In this document: in pieces, positions 37,485 to 47,129 of the stretch
Numbering within the stretch: the first letter of the stretch is position 1
Layout: the number at the start of each line of letters is the position of its first letter
From: Methanobrevibacter wolinii SH
GTDB taxonomy: Archaea; Methanobacteriota; Methanobacteria; Methanobacteriales; Methanobacteriaceae
Assembly: GCF_000621965.1 (NCBI RefSeq)
Contig: NZ_JHWX01000012.1
Location: 54,712-118,711 of the forward strand
Length of the DNA: 64,000 nt
Direction of reading: 5' to 3'
Made by a program: the position numbers and the translations under genes
Notes under the pieces: generated by a model
What the model was told of the DNA's origin: nothing
The model's input: only the letters and a program-made list of their open reading frames with translations
Databases searched by the model: none

Positions 37485-37781
37485 TTAAGAATCAGCAAAA
37501 ATATCTACTATTGGTTCCTGTTCATCAGTTTTATGAATAGGTGTTTCTTTTCTTCTTTTTCCATTTACATCAAAACGTTTAAATTTCCATTTATGTTCTT
37601 TTATAGTATCTTCTGAAACTCCTTTTTGATAAGCTACATATCTTCTACCATGTTTTGCTACTGCAGCCTCAAGACTACAAATATCATCTGTTTCAAAAGG
37701 TTCAATTTCTTCCCATTCTTTTATAACATCTAACATCTTATTTTTACTAACAGGATTATTTTTAAACCATTCAGATAACAT
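37485..37781 (-). CDS. Small unknown protein
   Basis: 98 residues; GGGAG precedes the ATG. Charged and soluble, with Trp/Lys-rich central part (EHKWKFKRFDVNGKRRKE) that could bind nucleic acid or be a surface loop. It ends EQEPIVDIFADS. It converges on the DUF3795 gene with 11 bases between the stops. Family not recognised. Confidence 0.7.
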   Translation of the reverse strand: MLSEWFKNNPVSKNKMLDVIKEWEEIEPFETDDICSLEAAVAKHGRRYVAYQKGVSEDTIKEHKWKFKRFDVNGKRRKETPIHKTDEQEPIVDIFADS

Positions 37782-38032
37782 TTCTATACTCCCAATATTT
37801 TATATAATATACTTATATTTATATATAATTTATATATTATCCTAAAGCTTTTATACAAATATATAATTTATATATAATTAGATATTACCTTAAAGCTTTT
37901 CTAAAATTAACTAAAAAAGTTTAATATTTTACTATTAAATACTAGAATAATAATATAATATATTATTAAATAATAAGTTTTTAAATTAAAATTAATTATT
38001 TAATATATAAAAAATATCCAAAGATAAAAGGG

Positions 38033-38983
38033 ATGATAATGGAATTAATAATTGAAATAATAATGCTTATTATAGGTTTTGTTCTTTTAATCAAAGGAGC
38101 AGATGTTTTTGTAGATGGAGCAAGTAATGTTGCATACAATTATAAAATACCAACAATTATAGTAGGATTAACAATTGTTGCATTTGGTACTAGTGCACCA
38201 GAAGCTGCAGTTTCCATAACTGCATCACTTAAAGGAAGTAATGCAATCTCACTTGGAAATATTGTAGGAAGTAATATATTCAATATTCTTGGAGTACTTG
38301 GTATTTCAGCATTAATTGGTAATTTAAAAGTAGATGAAGTACTAGAAAAAAGAGATTTTCCAATTATAATAATATCAAGTATTATACTTCTTCTTGTAGC
38401 ATACTTCATTGGAACAATAAATAGAATAATAGGAATAATATTTTTTATTGGAATCATTATATATGTTTATATTCTTGTAAGACAAGCAAAAAATAATGTA
38501 AGATCAATTAAAGATGAAACAATTATTGCAAAATTAAGTATTCCTAAATCAATAATTTATATTATAATTGGTTTATTTGGAGTAATTATTGGATCAAACT
38601 TTGTTGTAAACAGTGCAAGTTATATTGCAAGTTTATTTGGATTAAGTGAAGCATTAATTGGATTAACTATTGTTGCAATAGGTACATCTTTACCAGAATT
38701 AGTAACATCAATTACAGCACTTATGAAAAATGACCATGGAATTGTTATTGGAAATGTAGTAGGTTCATGTATATTTAATATTTTATTTATTTTAGGTATT
38801 AGTAGTGCTATTATACCAATGCCAATAGATCCTAAAATGATTACTGATATTATAGTAATGACAGGTGTTACAATTTTAGCTTATTTATTTGCTAGAAGTA
38901 ATGATGAAATAAATAGAAAAGAAGGAATAATATTCGTAATATTACTTATTATATACATGACTTATATTATAATAAGGAATTAA
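38033..38983 (+). CDS. Calcium/sodium antiporter (CaCA family, YrbG-like)
   Basis: 316 residues, ten hydrophobic segments. The two alpha repeats are clear: IVAFGTSAPEAAVSITASL then GNIVGSNIFNILGVLG, and IVAIGTSLPELVTSITALM then GNVVGSCIFNILFILG, with the acidic residues that bind Ca2+ and Na+. Start could be this ATG or the second ATG at 38039, as GGGATGAT overlaps the first. Homologues exchange Ca2+ for Na+ or H+ across the membrane. Confidence 0.93.
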   Translation: MIMELIIEIIMLIIGFVLLIKGADVFVDGASNVAYNYKIPTIIVGLTIVAFGTSAPEAAVSITASLKGSNAISLGNIVGSNIFNILGVLGISALIGNLKVDEVLEKRDFPIIIISSIILLLVAYFIGTINRIIGIIFFIGIIIYVYILVRQAKNNVRSIKDETIIAKLSIPKSIIYIIIGLFGVIIGSNFVVNSASYIASLFGLSEALIGLTIVAIGTSLPELVTSITALMKNDHGIVIGNVVGSCIFNILFILGISSAIIPMPIDPKMITDIIVMTGVTILAYLFARSNDEINRKEGIIFVILLIIYMTYIIIRN

Positions 38984-39218
38984 ATTAATTCCTATTACTT
39001 TTTTTTAAAATTTTAAATTTAAACCATTATAATTAGAGATTCAACTATATATTTATTTTAATTAAAAAAATATTATATTAAAAAATTAATTTTAAAAAAT
39101 AGCTTATTCTTAAATTAAAATAATATAAACAAATTAATACATAAAAAAACTAATTCTAAAGCTAAAAAAAACTAAAAAAACCAATAAAAAAACTAATTTA
39201 AAAAAAGAAAAATAGAAT

Positions 39219-40418
39219 TTATAAAACTATTTTAAATAATTTTGTAAATTTTAATGCTAATTTTGGAGATAATTTAAATAAAACTTTGATGAAGTCTTTA
39301 ACACCTACATCAGTAAAATCAAGTTCACATAATGCTTGAATAAGATTATTAAAATCTTCATCAGTAAATGAATCAAGTAATTCACGACCAACATCTAATT
39401 TATGCATAGCACCAAAAGATTTTTCATCAAAAAGTTTATCATAATCTTTAAGTTTATTAGCTGAATAATCTTTCTCAGAAATAGCTTCACCTGCTACTTT
39501 ACCTGCACACATACCACCAAGCATACCTAATATAAGTCCTCCACCAGTAACAGAATCTACTTGTCCTGCTGCATCACCACAAGCTAAGAAATTATCACCA
39601 AATATATTATCTATAAGACCACCAATAGGTATTCCACCAACATTTAATTCAACTGCTTTAGCATCCTTAAGAGGAGGATAAGATTTAATAAAATCATTTA
39701 AATATTCTATAGCAGATTTATCTTTATGTGCAGAAGAAATACCAATACCTACATTTGCAATATCCCCCCCTTTAGGGAAAATCCAAGCATATCCTCCTTT
39801 AGCAAATTTACCCATATGAAGTTCTATTAAATCATTTCTATCACATTTAACATTACACATTTCATATTGAGCACCAGACATTAAATCTTTAGATTTAATA
39901 CTTTTAGTCATTCCAGCCCATCTTGCAATATGTGATTCTGGACCATCAGCAGCAATTATAATTCTTGTTTTAATCTCAAATTCTTTTCCAAATCTTTCAC
40001 AAGTTAAAATATAATAATTACCATCATCAGTTTCTTCTTTTCTAAGATCAGTAGCTAATGTTTTAATCATTATTTTAGCACCAGCTCTTGCTGCATCCAT
40101 TGCCATGAACTTATCAAAAACTTTACGTTCAAGAACATAACCTTTTTCAGGAAGAACTTCATCATCAACAGAAAGAGTAGTTCCATCAGGAGCAAAAATA
40201 GATCCACCAACAATAACTTGAGCAATCCATCTTGGATCAGGCTCTATTCCTAACCATTTAAGACCACTTTCATAAACTCCACCAGCACATCTTTTTGGAG
40301 TTCCAATTTCAGATTTTTTATCAATTAAAATTACATTTGCTCCATTTAATGCAGCATGTTTAGCAGCAGTTGATCCTGCAGGACCTGCACCAACTACAAG
40401 TACATCTGTTTCTATCAT
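39219..40418 (-). CDS. Geranylgeranyl reductase (archaeal lipid saturation)
   Basis: 399 residues from the ATG at 40418 (MIETDVLVVGAGPAG), as family members begin; the ATG at 40442 adds eight residues. The FAD motif VGAGPAGSTAAK is followed by KRCAGGVYESGL and the second FAD motif GDAAGQVDSVTGGG. The enzyme reduces geranylgeranyl double bonds of di-ether lipids to phytanyl chains. It is probably digeranylgeranylglycerophospholipid reductase. An isoprenoid-reductase paralogue role is possible. Confidence 0.9.
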   Translation of the reverse strand: MIETDVLVVGAGPAGSTAAKHAALNGANVILIDKKSEIGTPKRCAGGVYESGLKWLGIEPDPRWIAQVIVGGSIFAPDGTTLSVDDEVLPEKGYVLERKVFDKFMAMDAARAGAKIMIKTLATDLRKEETDDGNYYILTCERFGKEFEIKTRIIIAADGPESHIARWAGMTKSIKSKDLMSGAQYEMCNVKCDRNDLIELHMGKFAKGGYAWIFPKGGDIANVGIGISSAHKDKSAIEYLNDFIKSYPPLKDAKAVELNVGGIPIGGLIDNIFGDNFLACGDAAGQVDSVTGGGLILGMLGGMCAGKVAGEAISEKDYSANKLKDYDKLFDEKSFGAMHKLDVGRELLDSFTDEDFNNLIQALCELDFTDVGVKDFIKVLFKLSPKLALKFTKLFKIVL

Positions 40419-40442
40419 AATATCATCTAAAAGTAAATTCAT

Positions 40443-40814
40443 ATATTAAATTAAAGATTTTAAAATACCTTATAAAAATTATAATTATTAAAAATAAAAA
40501 GTTTAATAAAATAATTTTAAAAATATCTATAAGAAATTATAGGTATAAATTTATAATATAATTAAATTAATAAAAAACTAATATTTAAATTTTAAGAATA
40601 AAAATAGGAATAATTTGGACATATTCTAAAAAAAGACCAAATTATAATAAAAAATATACTTTAAACATATAAAAATATTATTAAAAAGAACCATAAAAAA
40701 CAACAAAACTTAAAAAAACAAGAAAAAAATTATTAAAAAAATCATGAAAATAAGAACTTATAAGAAAAACAATAAAAATATAACAATAGTAATATAATTT
40801 AAATTTGTGATAAA
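40443..40814. other. AT-rich divergent spacer, no gene seen
   Basis: About 370 bases of A/T between geranylgeranyl reductase and DUF1847. It should hold both promoters; no repeats of note. Confidence 0.5.
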
Positions 40815-41447
40815 ATGAAAGAAAATAAGAAAACATGTATAGATTGTTGTAGTTTAAATTGTCAATTTAGAAATAGTAAATACCCCGAATATTGTCCAAG
40901 TATAAAATTAAGTGAAGAGGAAAGAAATAAAATATATAAAATTTACCAAGATGAAGAAAACAGAAAAGTATCTAGAATAGCAGCAGAAGTTGAAGCAGAT
41001 TTCTATTGTAAATATACAAGGGTTGAAGAAACAGTTGAATTTGCAAAAAGAATGGGATTTAAAAAAATAGGAATTGCAACATGTGTAAGATTAATAAGAG
41101 AAAGTAGAATATTTGGTAAAATTCTTCGTAAAAATGGTTTTGAAGTATGTAGTGCCTCATGTAAAATTGGAAGTATGAAAAAAACAGAAACAGTAGGACT
41201 TAAAAAAGAAAAAACAAAAATAACTGGAAATATAATGTGTAATCCTATTTTACAAGCAGAAATATTAAATAGGGAAAAAACAGATTTAAATGTTGTAATT
41301 GGATTATGTGTAGGACATGATACATTATTTAACAAATATTCAAAAGCACTTACAACAACATTAATAACAAAAGATAGAGTATTAGGTCATAATCCAGTAG
41401 CAGCATTATATCAAACTAAAGCATATTATAGTAAACTTTTAAAATAA
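40815..41447 (+). CDS. DUF1847 family cysteine protein
   Basis: 210 residues; GTGATAAA precedes the ATG. The N-terminus has CIDCCSLNCQ and a following YCPS, a metal-binding cluster. The rest, beginning EAKRMGFKKIGIATCVRLIR-like, carries more Cys (CSASCKIG, MCNPI, GLCVGHDTL) and is characteristic of DUF1847. It probably binds an iron-sulfur or zinc centre; no function is established. Single transcription unit upstream of amt. Confidence 0.87.
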   Translation: MKENKKTCIDCCSLNCQFRNSKYPEYCPSIKLSEEERNKIYKIYQDEENRKVSRIAAEVEADFYCKYTRVEETVEFAKRMGFKKIGIATCVRLIRESRIFGKILRKNGFEVCSASCKIGSMKKTETVGLKKEKTKITGNIMCNPILQAEILNREKTDLNVVIGLCVGHDTLFNKYSKALTTTLITKDRVLGHNPVAALYQTKAYYSKLLK

Positions 41448-41828
41448 ATAAAACTCCTTATTATTAAAATTATTTTAAAATTAGAATTAAATATAACTTA
41501 ATTAATAAAAAGTTCATACTAATTTTTATCATATTTTAAAATAAATATTTTTAAAGAATAAAATTTAAAAAATAGTTGAAAATACATATTATTTTTAAAT
41601 TAAATTTATTAAATCTATTTATTTTAAATTAAAAAATCTTTATTTTGAAAATTAAAAAGATGAAAAATTATAATAAAACTGAATTTTTTTAATATAAAAA
41701 AATTAAACAGAATAATTAAAATGTTTAATTCTTAAATAAAATAAAAAATAAGACATTAAACTTAATTTTAGAAATGTTTTAAGCATAAGAATTAAAGCTA
41801 AATAGAATAATAATGAATTAAACTAAAA

Positions 41829-41840
41829 TTTATATATTAT
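41829..41840 (+). promoter_or_regulatory. TATA-like element of the amt promoter
   Basis: TTTATATATTAT, an archaeal TATA box shape, sits about 25-30 bases before the NrpR-type operator at 41858. This predicts a start site inside the operator and an unusually long leader of about 240 bases before amt. No other candidate is as well placed relative to the operator. Confidence 0.5.
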
Positions 41841-41857
41841 AAAAACATAGTTAATAT

Positions 41858-41871
41858 GGAAAGGAAATTCC
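41858..41871 (+). promoter_or_regulatory. NrpR operator, exact GGAA-N6-TTCC
   Basis: GGAAAGGAAATTCC matches the consensus GGAA-N6-TTCC known for the methanogen nitrogen repressor NrpR, and it is upstream of an ammonium transporter, a known NrpR target type. It lies where transcription would start from the TATA box above, suiting repression by blocking RNA polymerase when ammonium is plentiful. Confidence 0.75.
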
Positions 41872-42105
41872 TACTCAAACAATTTTTAAAAATAGTAAAA
41901 ATTAAATATATTTTAATTTAAAAAGTATAAAACTCACTAATTAATAAAATACAATGTTAAAATAATTAAAATATATTTTACTAAATATTAAAAATTAAAT
42001 ATTAAAAAATAACTAATTAAATAATATTTTAAAAAAATAATTTAAATAATTTATAAATTATTAATTTAAATTAAATTTTAAAATACAATCGAATTTTGTG
42101 ATTAT

Positions 42106-43320
42106 ATGATTTTAGATACAGGAAATACAGCCTGGGTACTTGTTTCAACAATAATGGTATTATTAATGACAATTCCAGGTATTATATTTTTTTATGGAGG
42201 ATTATCTAAGCAAAAGAATGTTTTAAACACAATGTTTTTATCATTAATTGCATTTGGAATAACAAGTATAATTTGGATAGTCTATGGTTACCAAACAGCA
42301 TTTACTCCTACAAGTATTCTAAATGGATTTATTGGAATACCAAAAAATCTATTTATGGAAGGAATAGGTGTTAATAGTTTAACTGGAACAATACCGACCT
42401 ATGTTTTTGCAGCATTTGAACTAACCTTTGCAGGATTAACAGCTGCTATTGTTTCAGGATCTGTTGTTGGAAGAATGAAAACAAATCCTTGGATTTTATT
42501 TGTAATCTTATGGGTAAGTTTAGTTTACATACCTCTAACTCACTGGATTTGGGGTGGAGGATGGTTAATGAATATGGGAGCAATAGATTTTGCTGGAGGA
42601 GTTGCAGTAGAAATTAACTCTGGTTTTTCAGCAATTGCATTAGCTCTTGTTTTAGGTAGAAGAAAAGATAGTGCATTACTACCACATAATTTAGGATATT
42701 CTGTCCTTGGAGCTGGATTCTTATGGTTTGGTTGGATGGGATTTAATGGAGGATCTGCATTATTATCAAATGGACTTGCAGGTTCTGCTGTTCTTGTTTC
42801 TAATACTGCAGCAGCAATAGCAATGATTACTTGGATTATATTAGACGTAGTTAAAGTTGGAAAACCAACAGTATTAGGTGCAATTACTGGTGCTGTTTCT
42901 GGATTAGTTGCTATCACTCCTGCAGCAGGATTTGTTAAAATTTCAGGAAGCCTAATAATAGGTATTGGAGCTGCATTTATCTCATATTATGCAATTAATT
43001 ATATTAAACCAACATTTGGTTATGATGATGCTTTAGATGTATTCGGAGTTCATGGATTATCTGGTGTTTGGGGATTATTTGCAACTGGTTTATTTGCATG
43101 TCCTACAATAAATAATGCTGCTGGATTATTCTATGGAAATCCAAATCAACTTATAATCCAAATTATAAGTATTGTTGCTTCAGCAATATATGCATTTGTA
43201 GTTAGTTGGATATTAGCTAAATTACTTGATAAAACAATTGGATTAAGAGTTGATGAAAAAACAGAAGTTGGTGGATTAGATACTCACCTACACAACGAAT
43301 CTGGATACATGTTTTTATAA
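42106..43320 (+). CDS. amt: Ammonium transporter (Amt)
   Basis: 404 residues; GTGAT sits four bases before the ATG. Eleven TM segments are expected. The signature region [18 protein letters not shown] and the two pore histidines ([10 protein letters not shown] and [11 protein letters not shown]) are present, with a short conserved C-terminal tail ([14 protein letters not shown]). It conducts ammonium as NH3 plus proton. A GlnK regulator usually sits next to amt, but none is adjacent here. An NrpR operator lies 235 bases upstream, so expression should rise in nitrogen shortage. Confidence 0.95.
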   Translation: MILDTGNTAWVLVSTIMVLLMTIPGIIFFYGGLSKQKNVLNTMFLSLIAFGITSIIWIVYGYQTAFTPTSILNGFIGIPKNLFMEGIGVNSLTGTIPTYVFAAFELTFAGLTAAIVSGSVVGRMKTNPWILFVILWVSLVYIPLTHWIWGGGWLMNMGAIDFAGGVAVEINSGFSAIALALVLGRRKDSALLPHNLGYSVLGAGFLWFGWMGFNGGSALLSNGLAGSAVLVSNTAAAIAMITWIILDVVKVGKPTVLGAITGAVSGLVAITPAAGFVKISGSLIIGIGAAFISYYAINYIKPTFGYDDALDVFGVHGLSGVWGLFATGLFACPTINNAAGLFYGNPNQLIIQIISIVASAIYAFVVSWILAKLLDKTIGLRVDEKTEVGGLDTHLHNESGYMFL

Positions 43321-43588
43321 ATATAAATGTAAATTAAATATTTACATTTCTACTTTTTTTAAATTTCTATAAATATTAAAACAATTAAAATAAAACTTAA
43401 AATTATTTTTTACTAAAATTTAAAATCTTATTTTTTTATAATAATCAATACATAAAATTGAATTTAAAAGACAATTCTAAAAATTAGAAAAATTTCAATA
43501 AAACTCATATTTAAAAAATATAAAATCTTAAATTACTTAATTTTTTACTAAAAATAATAAAAAACACTTAATAAAAACTAAAAAGAAA

Positions 43589-43682
43589 AAAATACTCCAA
43601 ATAATACTAAAAAATAAATAAAAAGAATACAAAACACACAAAAACTAAAAAAAATACTCCAAATAATACTAAAAAATAAATA
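43589..43682. repeat. 32 bp direct repeat, period 62 bp
   Basis: aaaatactccaaataatact and the following aaaaaataaata are repeated at 43589-43620 and 43651-43682, downstream of serS. The rest of the 399-base spacer from 43321 is featureless A/T. Confidence 0.8.
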
Positions 43683-43719
43683 AATAAAAAGAGTATAAAA
43701 AAATAATAAAAAATTGAAA

Positions 43720-44997
43720 CTAGTTTTTAGCTTCAATAACTGTTTTACCACCCATATAAGGTACTAAAACATCTGGAACTTTAACACTTCCATCAGCTTG
43801 TTGATAATTTTCTAAAATACAACAAATTGTTCTTTCAGTAGCAATAGCAGTACTATTTAAAGTATGTAAAATTTGAGCATCACCAGAACCTGCTCTACCA
43901 ACACGTGTTTTAGTTTTTCTTGCTTGATAATCTTTACAATTAGTACAAGATACTAATTCCCTATAAGTTTCAGAACCAGGGAACCATGCTTCAAGATCAT
44001 ATTTAATAGAAGCATTATCATTTAATGCTGAAGAAACAATAGCAACAATATGATATGGTAAACCTAATTTTTTATAAATTTCTTCAGTAGTTTCAAGTAA
44101 TTCTTTATGAGCTTCTTTAGATTTTTCAGGACTTGTATAAACGAATTGTTCTATTTTTTCAAATTGGTGAACTCTAAAAATACCTAAAGTATCTTTTCCA
44201 TGAGAACCTGCTTCCTTCCTAAAACAAGTTGATAAACCACAATATTTAATAGGTAAATCATCAGGAGAAATAATTTCATTTCTATGTAATGCAGCTAAAG
44301 TTTGTTCTGCTGTTGCAATTAAATATAAATCCTCATCAGCTACTTTATATAAAGTTTCTTCAAATTCACCGAGTTCTGATGTTTCTGCAGCAACATCACT
44401 TTTTACAAAGAAAGGTGTTTGTAAAGGAATATAATTTTTAGATTCTAATTCACTCAATGCAAATTGAATTAATGCAAGATTAAGATGTAAAATATCTTTT
44501 TTTAAGTAGTAAAACCTTGCACCTGCAATCTCTGCAGCAGTTTCAAGATTTACACCATCAATTTTATTAATTAAATCTACATGATTTAAAGGTTTAAAAT
44601 CAAATTCAGGAATTTCACCTACTGTTCTAATAATCTCATTATCATCTTCAGTATCAGATATAGGTACATCATCATCTATAATATTTCCAACTTTATATCT
44701 ATAATCTTCACGTAATTTTTTATATTCCTCAATTTTAACATTTAAATCTTTAATTTCTGCAGCTACACTTTTAGATTTAGCAATAACTTCATCAATAGTT
44801 CCATCTTTTTTAGCTTGTTTAAATGATTTAGATAATTTATTTTTCTCAGAACGTAAAGAATTTAATTTTTGTTCTCCTTCTCTCCATAAAGTATCATATT
44901 CAATAACTTTTTCTACATTATTAGTATCTCTAAATCTTTTCTTTTCAGAGTCTATAATTAAATCTGGATTTTCCCTAAATAATTTTATATCTAACAA
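43720..44997 (-). CDS. serS: Seryl-tRNA synthetase (class II, standard type)
   Basis: 425 residues from a TTG start, with AAGGAG upstream. The N-terminal coiled coil (about residues 30-100) that grips the long variable arm of tRNA-Ser is followed by the class II core with TAEQTLAALHRNE, YCGLSTCFRKEAGSHGKDTLGIFRVHQFEKIEQF (read in parts) and LNSTAIATERTICCILENYQ. This is the common SerRS, not the rare zinc form of some methanogens. A single gene. Confidence 0.96.
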   Translation of the reverse strand: MLDIKLFRENPDLIIDSEKKRFRDTNNVEKVIEYDTLWREGEQKLNSLRSEKNKLSKSFKQAKKDGTIDEVIAKSKSVAAEIKDLNVKIEEYKKLREDYRYKVGNIIDDDVPISDTEDDNEIIRTVGEIPEFDFKPLNHVDLINKIDGVNLETAAEIAGARFYYLKKDILHLNLALIQFALSELESKNYIPLQTPFFVKSDVAAETSELGEFEETLYKVADEDLYLIATAEQTLAALHRNEIISPDDLPIKYCGLSTCFRKEAGSHGKDTLGIFRVHQFEKIEQFVYTSPEKSKEAHKELLETTEEIYKKLGLPYHIVAIVSSALNDNASIKYDLEAWFPGSETYRELVSCTNCKDYQARKTKTRVGRAGSGDAQILHTLNSTAIATERTICCILENYQQADGSVKVPDVLVPYMGGKTVIEAKN

Positions 44998-45056
44998 TTT
45001 AATTTCTCCTTAATTCGATAATTAGTATAATAATTAGTAAACAATAAATAATTTTA

Positions 45057-45159
45057 GTCTTGTTGAAATTTTTTAAAATTAAAATAATTTATTTTCAAAT
45101 AAAAAAATAAATAGATTTAATAAAATTAAATTTTTAAATAAATATAATTCAACAGAGTC
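45057..45159. mobile_element. Short inverted-repeat element (MITE-like), copy E
   Basis: About 103 bp between gtcttgttgaaatt and aattcaacagagtc, upstream of serS. Both ends match the family; the interior is diverged from copies B, C and D but keeps length and the attttcaa word. No coding capacity. Target duplication unclear. Confidence 0.55.
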
Positions 45160-45366
45160 TATTTTTAGAAAGTTTATAAAAACTTTTAAAATAATATGTT
45201 TTAATTTATATATTTCTTATTTTATATTTATTTTTATTATATTTATAAAAAAATAGTATTAATCTAATTAATATTTAATAATAAATTATTAAACAAAAAA
45301 TCAAAAACACTATAAAAGAAAATAAAAAACCAATAAGAACAATCAATAAATAAAAAAATAAAAAAA

Positions 45367-45903
45367 TTAATCATTTTCTAAATAATTAAAAATATCATTA
45401 ATAGATGTTGACACATGGAATAAATCCTTATTATCACGAGGTATAGTACCTTGATCAATCATAAAATTAATCATATTTAACATTGTATCATAATATCCAT
45501 TAATATTAAATATAACAATTTTCTTATTATGTCTTTTTAATTTTTTAAGAGTAAAAATTTCAAAAAACTCATCAAGAGTTCCAATTCCTCCAGGAGCTAC
45601 GATAAATGCATCAGAATGTTTTAAAAATAAATATTTCCTTTCATCCATAGTTGATGTATGTATAAATTTAAAACAGTTTTTACACATTCCTTCAAATTCT
45701 TTCATCCATTCTGGAGCAATTCCAATTACTTTACCATTATTTTCAATAACACCTTTTGATACTGCACCCATTACTCCAGTATCTCCACCACCAAACACTA
45801 ATTCATAACCTCTTTTTGCTATTTCTTTACCTAATTCGTAAGATACTTCTGTGTACTCACTTTTTGTATTTGGGCTTCCAGCACCATATAAACAAATTCT
45901 CAT
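45367..45903 (-). CDS. LOG-family protein (TIGR00730, Rossmann fold)
   Basis: 178 residues; AGGTGGG lies before the ATG. The key motif PGGIGTLDEFFE (PGGxGTxxE) and FGGGDTGVMG place it in the LOG/lysine decarboxylase-like family. Members include cytokinin-activating nucleoside-5'-monophosphate phosphoribohydrolases. In archaea the substrate, probably a nucleotide, is not established. Alone between spacers. Confidence 0.9.
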   Translation of the reverse strand: MRICLYGAGSPNTKSEYTEVSYELGKEIAKRGYELVFGGGDTGVMGAVSKGVIENNGKVIGIAPEWMKEFEGMCKNCFKFIHTSTMDERKYLFLKHSDAFIVAPGGIGTLDEFFEIFTLKKLKRHNKKIVIFNINGYYDTMLNMINFMIDQGTIPRDNKDLFHVSTSINDIFNYLEND

Positions 45904-46381
45904 GTTTTCCCACCTATAAATTATTCAATATATTAATTATTATAGTAAACTTTATTTTTAAAGATTTTCAATTAAAAATAATAGAAAATTAAAATAATAT
46001 AATATTTAATTTTAAATATTAAATTTAAAAAATAAATTAAAACTAGTTATACTAAAATTTAATTTCAAACATTAAAATTAAAAAATAAATTAAACTAAAT
46101 AATACTAAAATTTAATACTAAAATTTAATTTTAAATATAAATTAATGAATATTATAAATAAATTAAAGATACCTACAATTATTTTAGAAGATATAAAATA
46201 GAATTTATTTTAATAATAAGTATAAACAATATAATAAAAGAAAATTTAAAACTAAAATATTCTAAAAATATTTTACATTAGTATTTAAATAGATTAATAA
46301 AAAAATTAAATAAATATTTATAAAATTTATTTATATAATAAAATTATAGAAAATTATAATCTAAATAATCGGGTGAATAAT
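45904..46381. other. AT-rich divergent spacer with duplicated A/T words
   Basis: About 470 bases. The words ttaaaaaataaattaaa and tactaaaatttaa recur between about 46010 and 46140. No gene or clear operator is visible. The promoters of the LOG gene and of the surface protein are here. Confidence 0.5.
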
Positions 46382-47035
46382 ATGATTAAAAGAAAGTATT
46401 TAATTATTTTTACAATAATTATAATTAGTATTTTAACATTAAATTCAATCAGTGCAGTAGAAAATAGTTCAAACTGGAAAAATGAAAAAGTAGGAAATGT
46501 TAATTTTAAAATACCTCCACAATATGAAAATGGAGAATTAGTAAATAAAAATTATTATACTGTAAAAAATATGTTTGTTTTTTCAATAAGATATATAAAC
46601 TCCACAAGCTTCTTAGAATCAAGTTATGGTGGTGATGCAAATTCAGAAAATACCATTTATATTAAAAATAAGAATATAAAAGGCCATAATTCTTCTATTA
46701 TATATCAAAAACAAAATATTGATGGAGTAAGATATAATACTACATATATTTATTTCCCAATTAAAGATGAAATTTATTGTATATCTTATGATAATAAGAA
46801 TTTAACACCAGAAATTGAAGAAATGATAAAAAACACAGCTAAACAGACAATTAGTGATGATAAATTTTATTCAAAATTAACACATGCTAAACTTTCTTAT
46901 GCAGATAGTCAAAAAGAAGAAAATTATGATGATGATTACTATTATAGCTCATCATATAACAAACATAATAGATACCATAACTTAGCAGGTTATTATTTAG
47001 CATATAGAGTAGGAAGATCATCAAGATATTACTAA
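46382..47035 (+). CDS. Exported protein with Ser/Tyr-rich tail
   Basis: 217 residues from the ATG at 46382, with GGGTGA five bases upstream; an earlier GTG at 46373 lies inside that site. A signal peptide (IKRKYLIIFTIIIISILTLN) ends near SISA. The mature part has many potential N-glycosylation sites (NSS, NST, NSS, NTT). The last 45 residues are Asp, Tyr and Ser-rich and end SSRYY, like the end of the protein at 1265. A wall- or surface-associated role is likely. Family not recognised. Confidence 0.78.
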   Translation: MIKRKYLIIFTIIIISILTLNSISAVENSSNWKNEKVGNVNFKIPPQYENGELVNKNYYTVKNMFVFSIRYINSTSFLESSYGGDANSENTIYIKNKNIKGHNSSIIYQKQNIDGVRYNTTYIYFPIKDEIYCISYDNKNLTPEIEEMIKNTAKQTISDDKFYSKLTHAKLSYADSQKEENYDDDYYYSSSYNKHNRYHNLAGYYLAYRVGRSSRYY

Positions 47036-47129
47036 AATAAATAAAATTAAATATTAAACTAAAAAATTAAAAAAAGAAATTAAAATTATATATCCCTATT
47101 AAAGGATTTAAATATAATTTTAATATAAA

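Noticed and set aside
38140..38457. Minus-strand frame inside the Ca2+/Na+ antiporter gene
   Set aside because: Shadow of the alpha-repeat coding sequence.
42540..42917. Minus-strand frame of 125 codons inside amt
   Set aside because: It mirrors the conserved Amt coding sequence and is Pro-rich without meaning.
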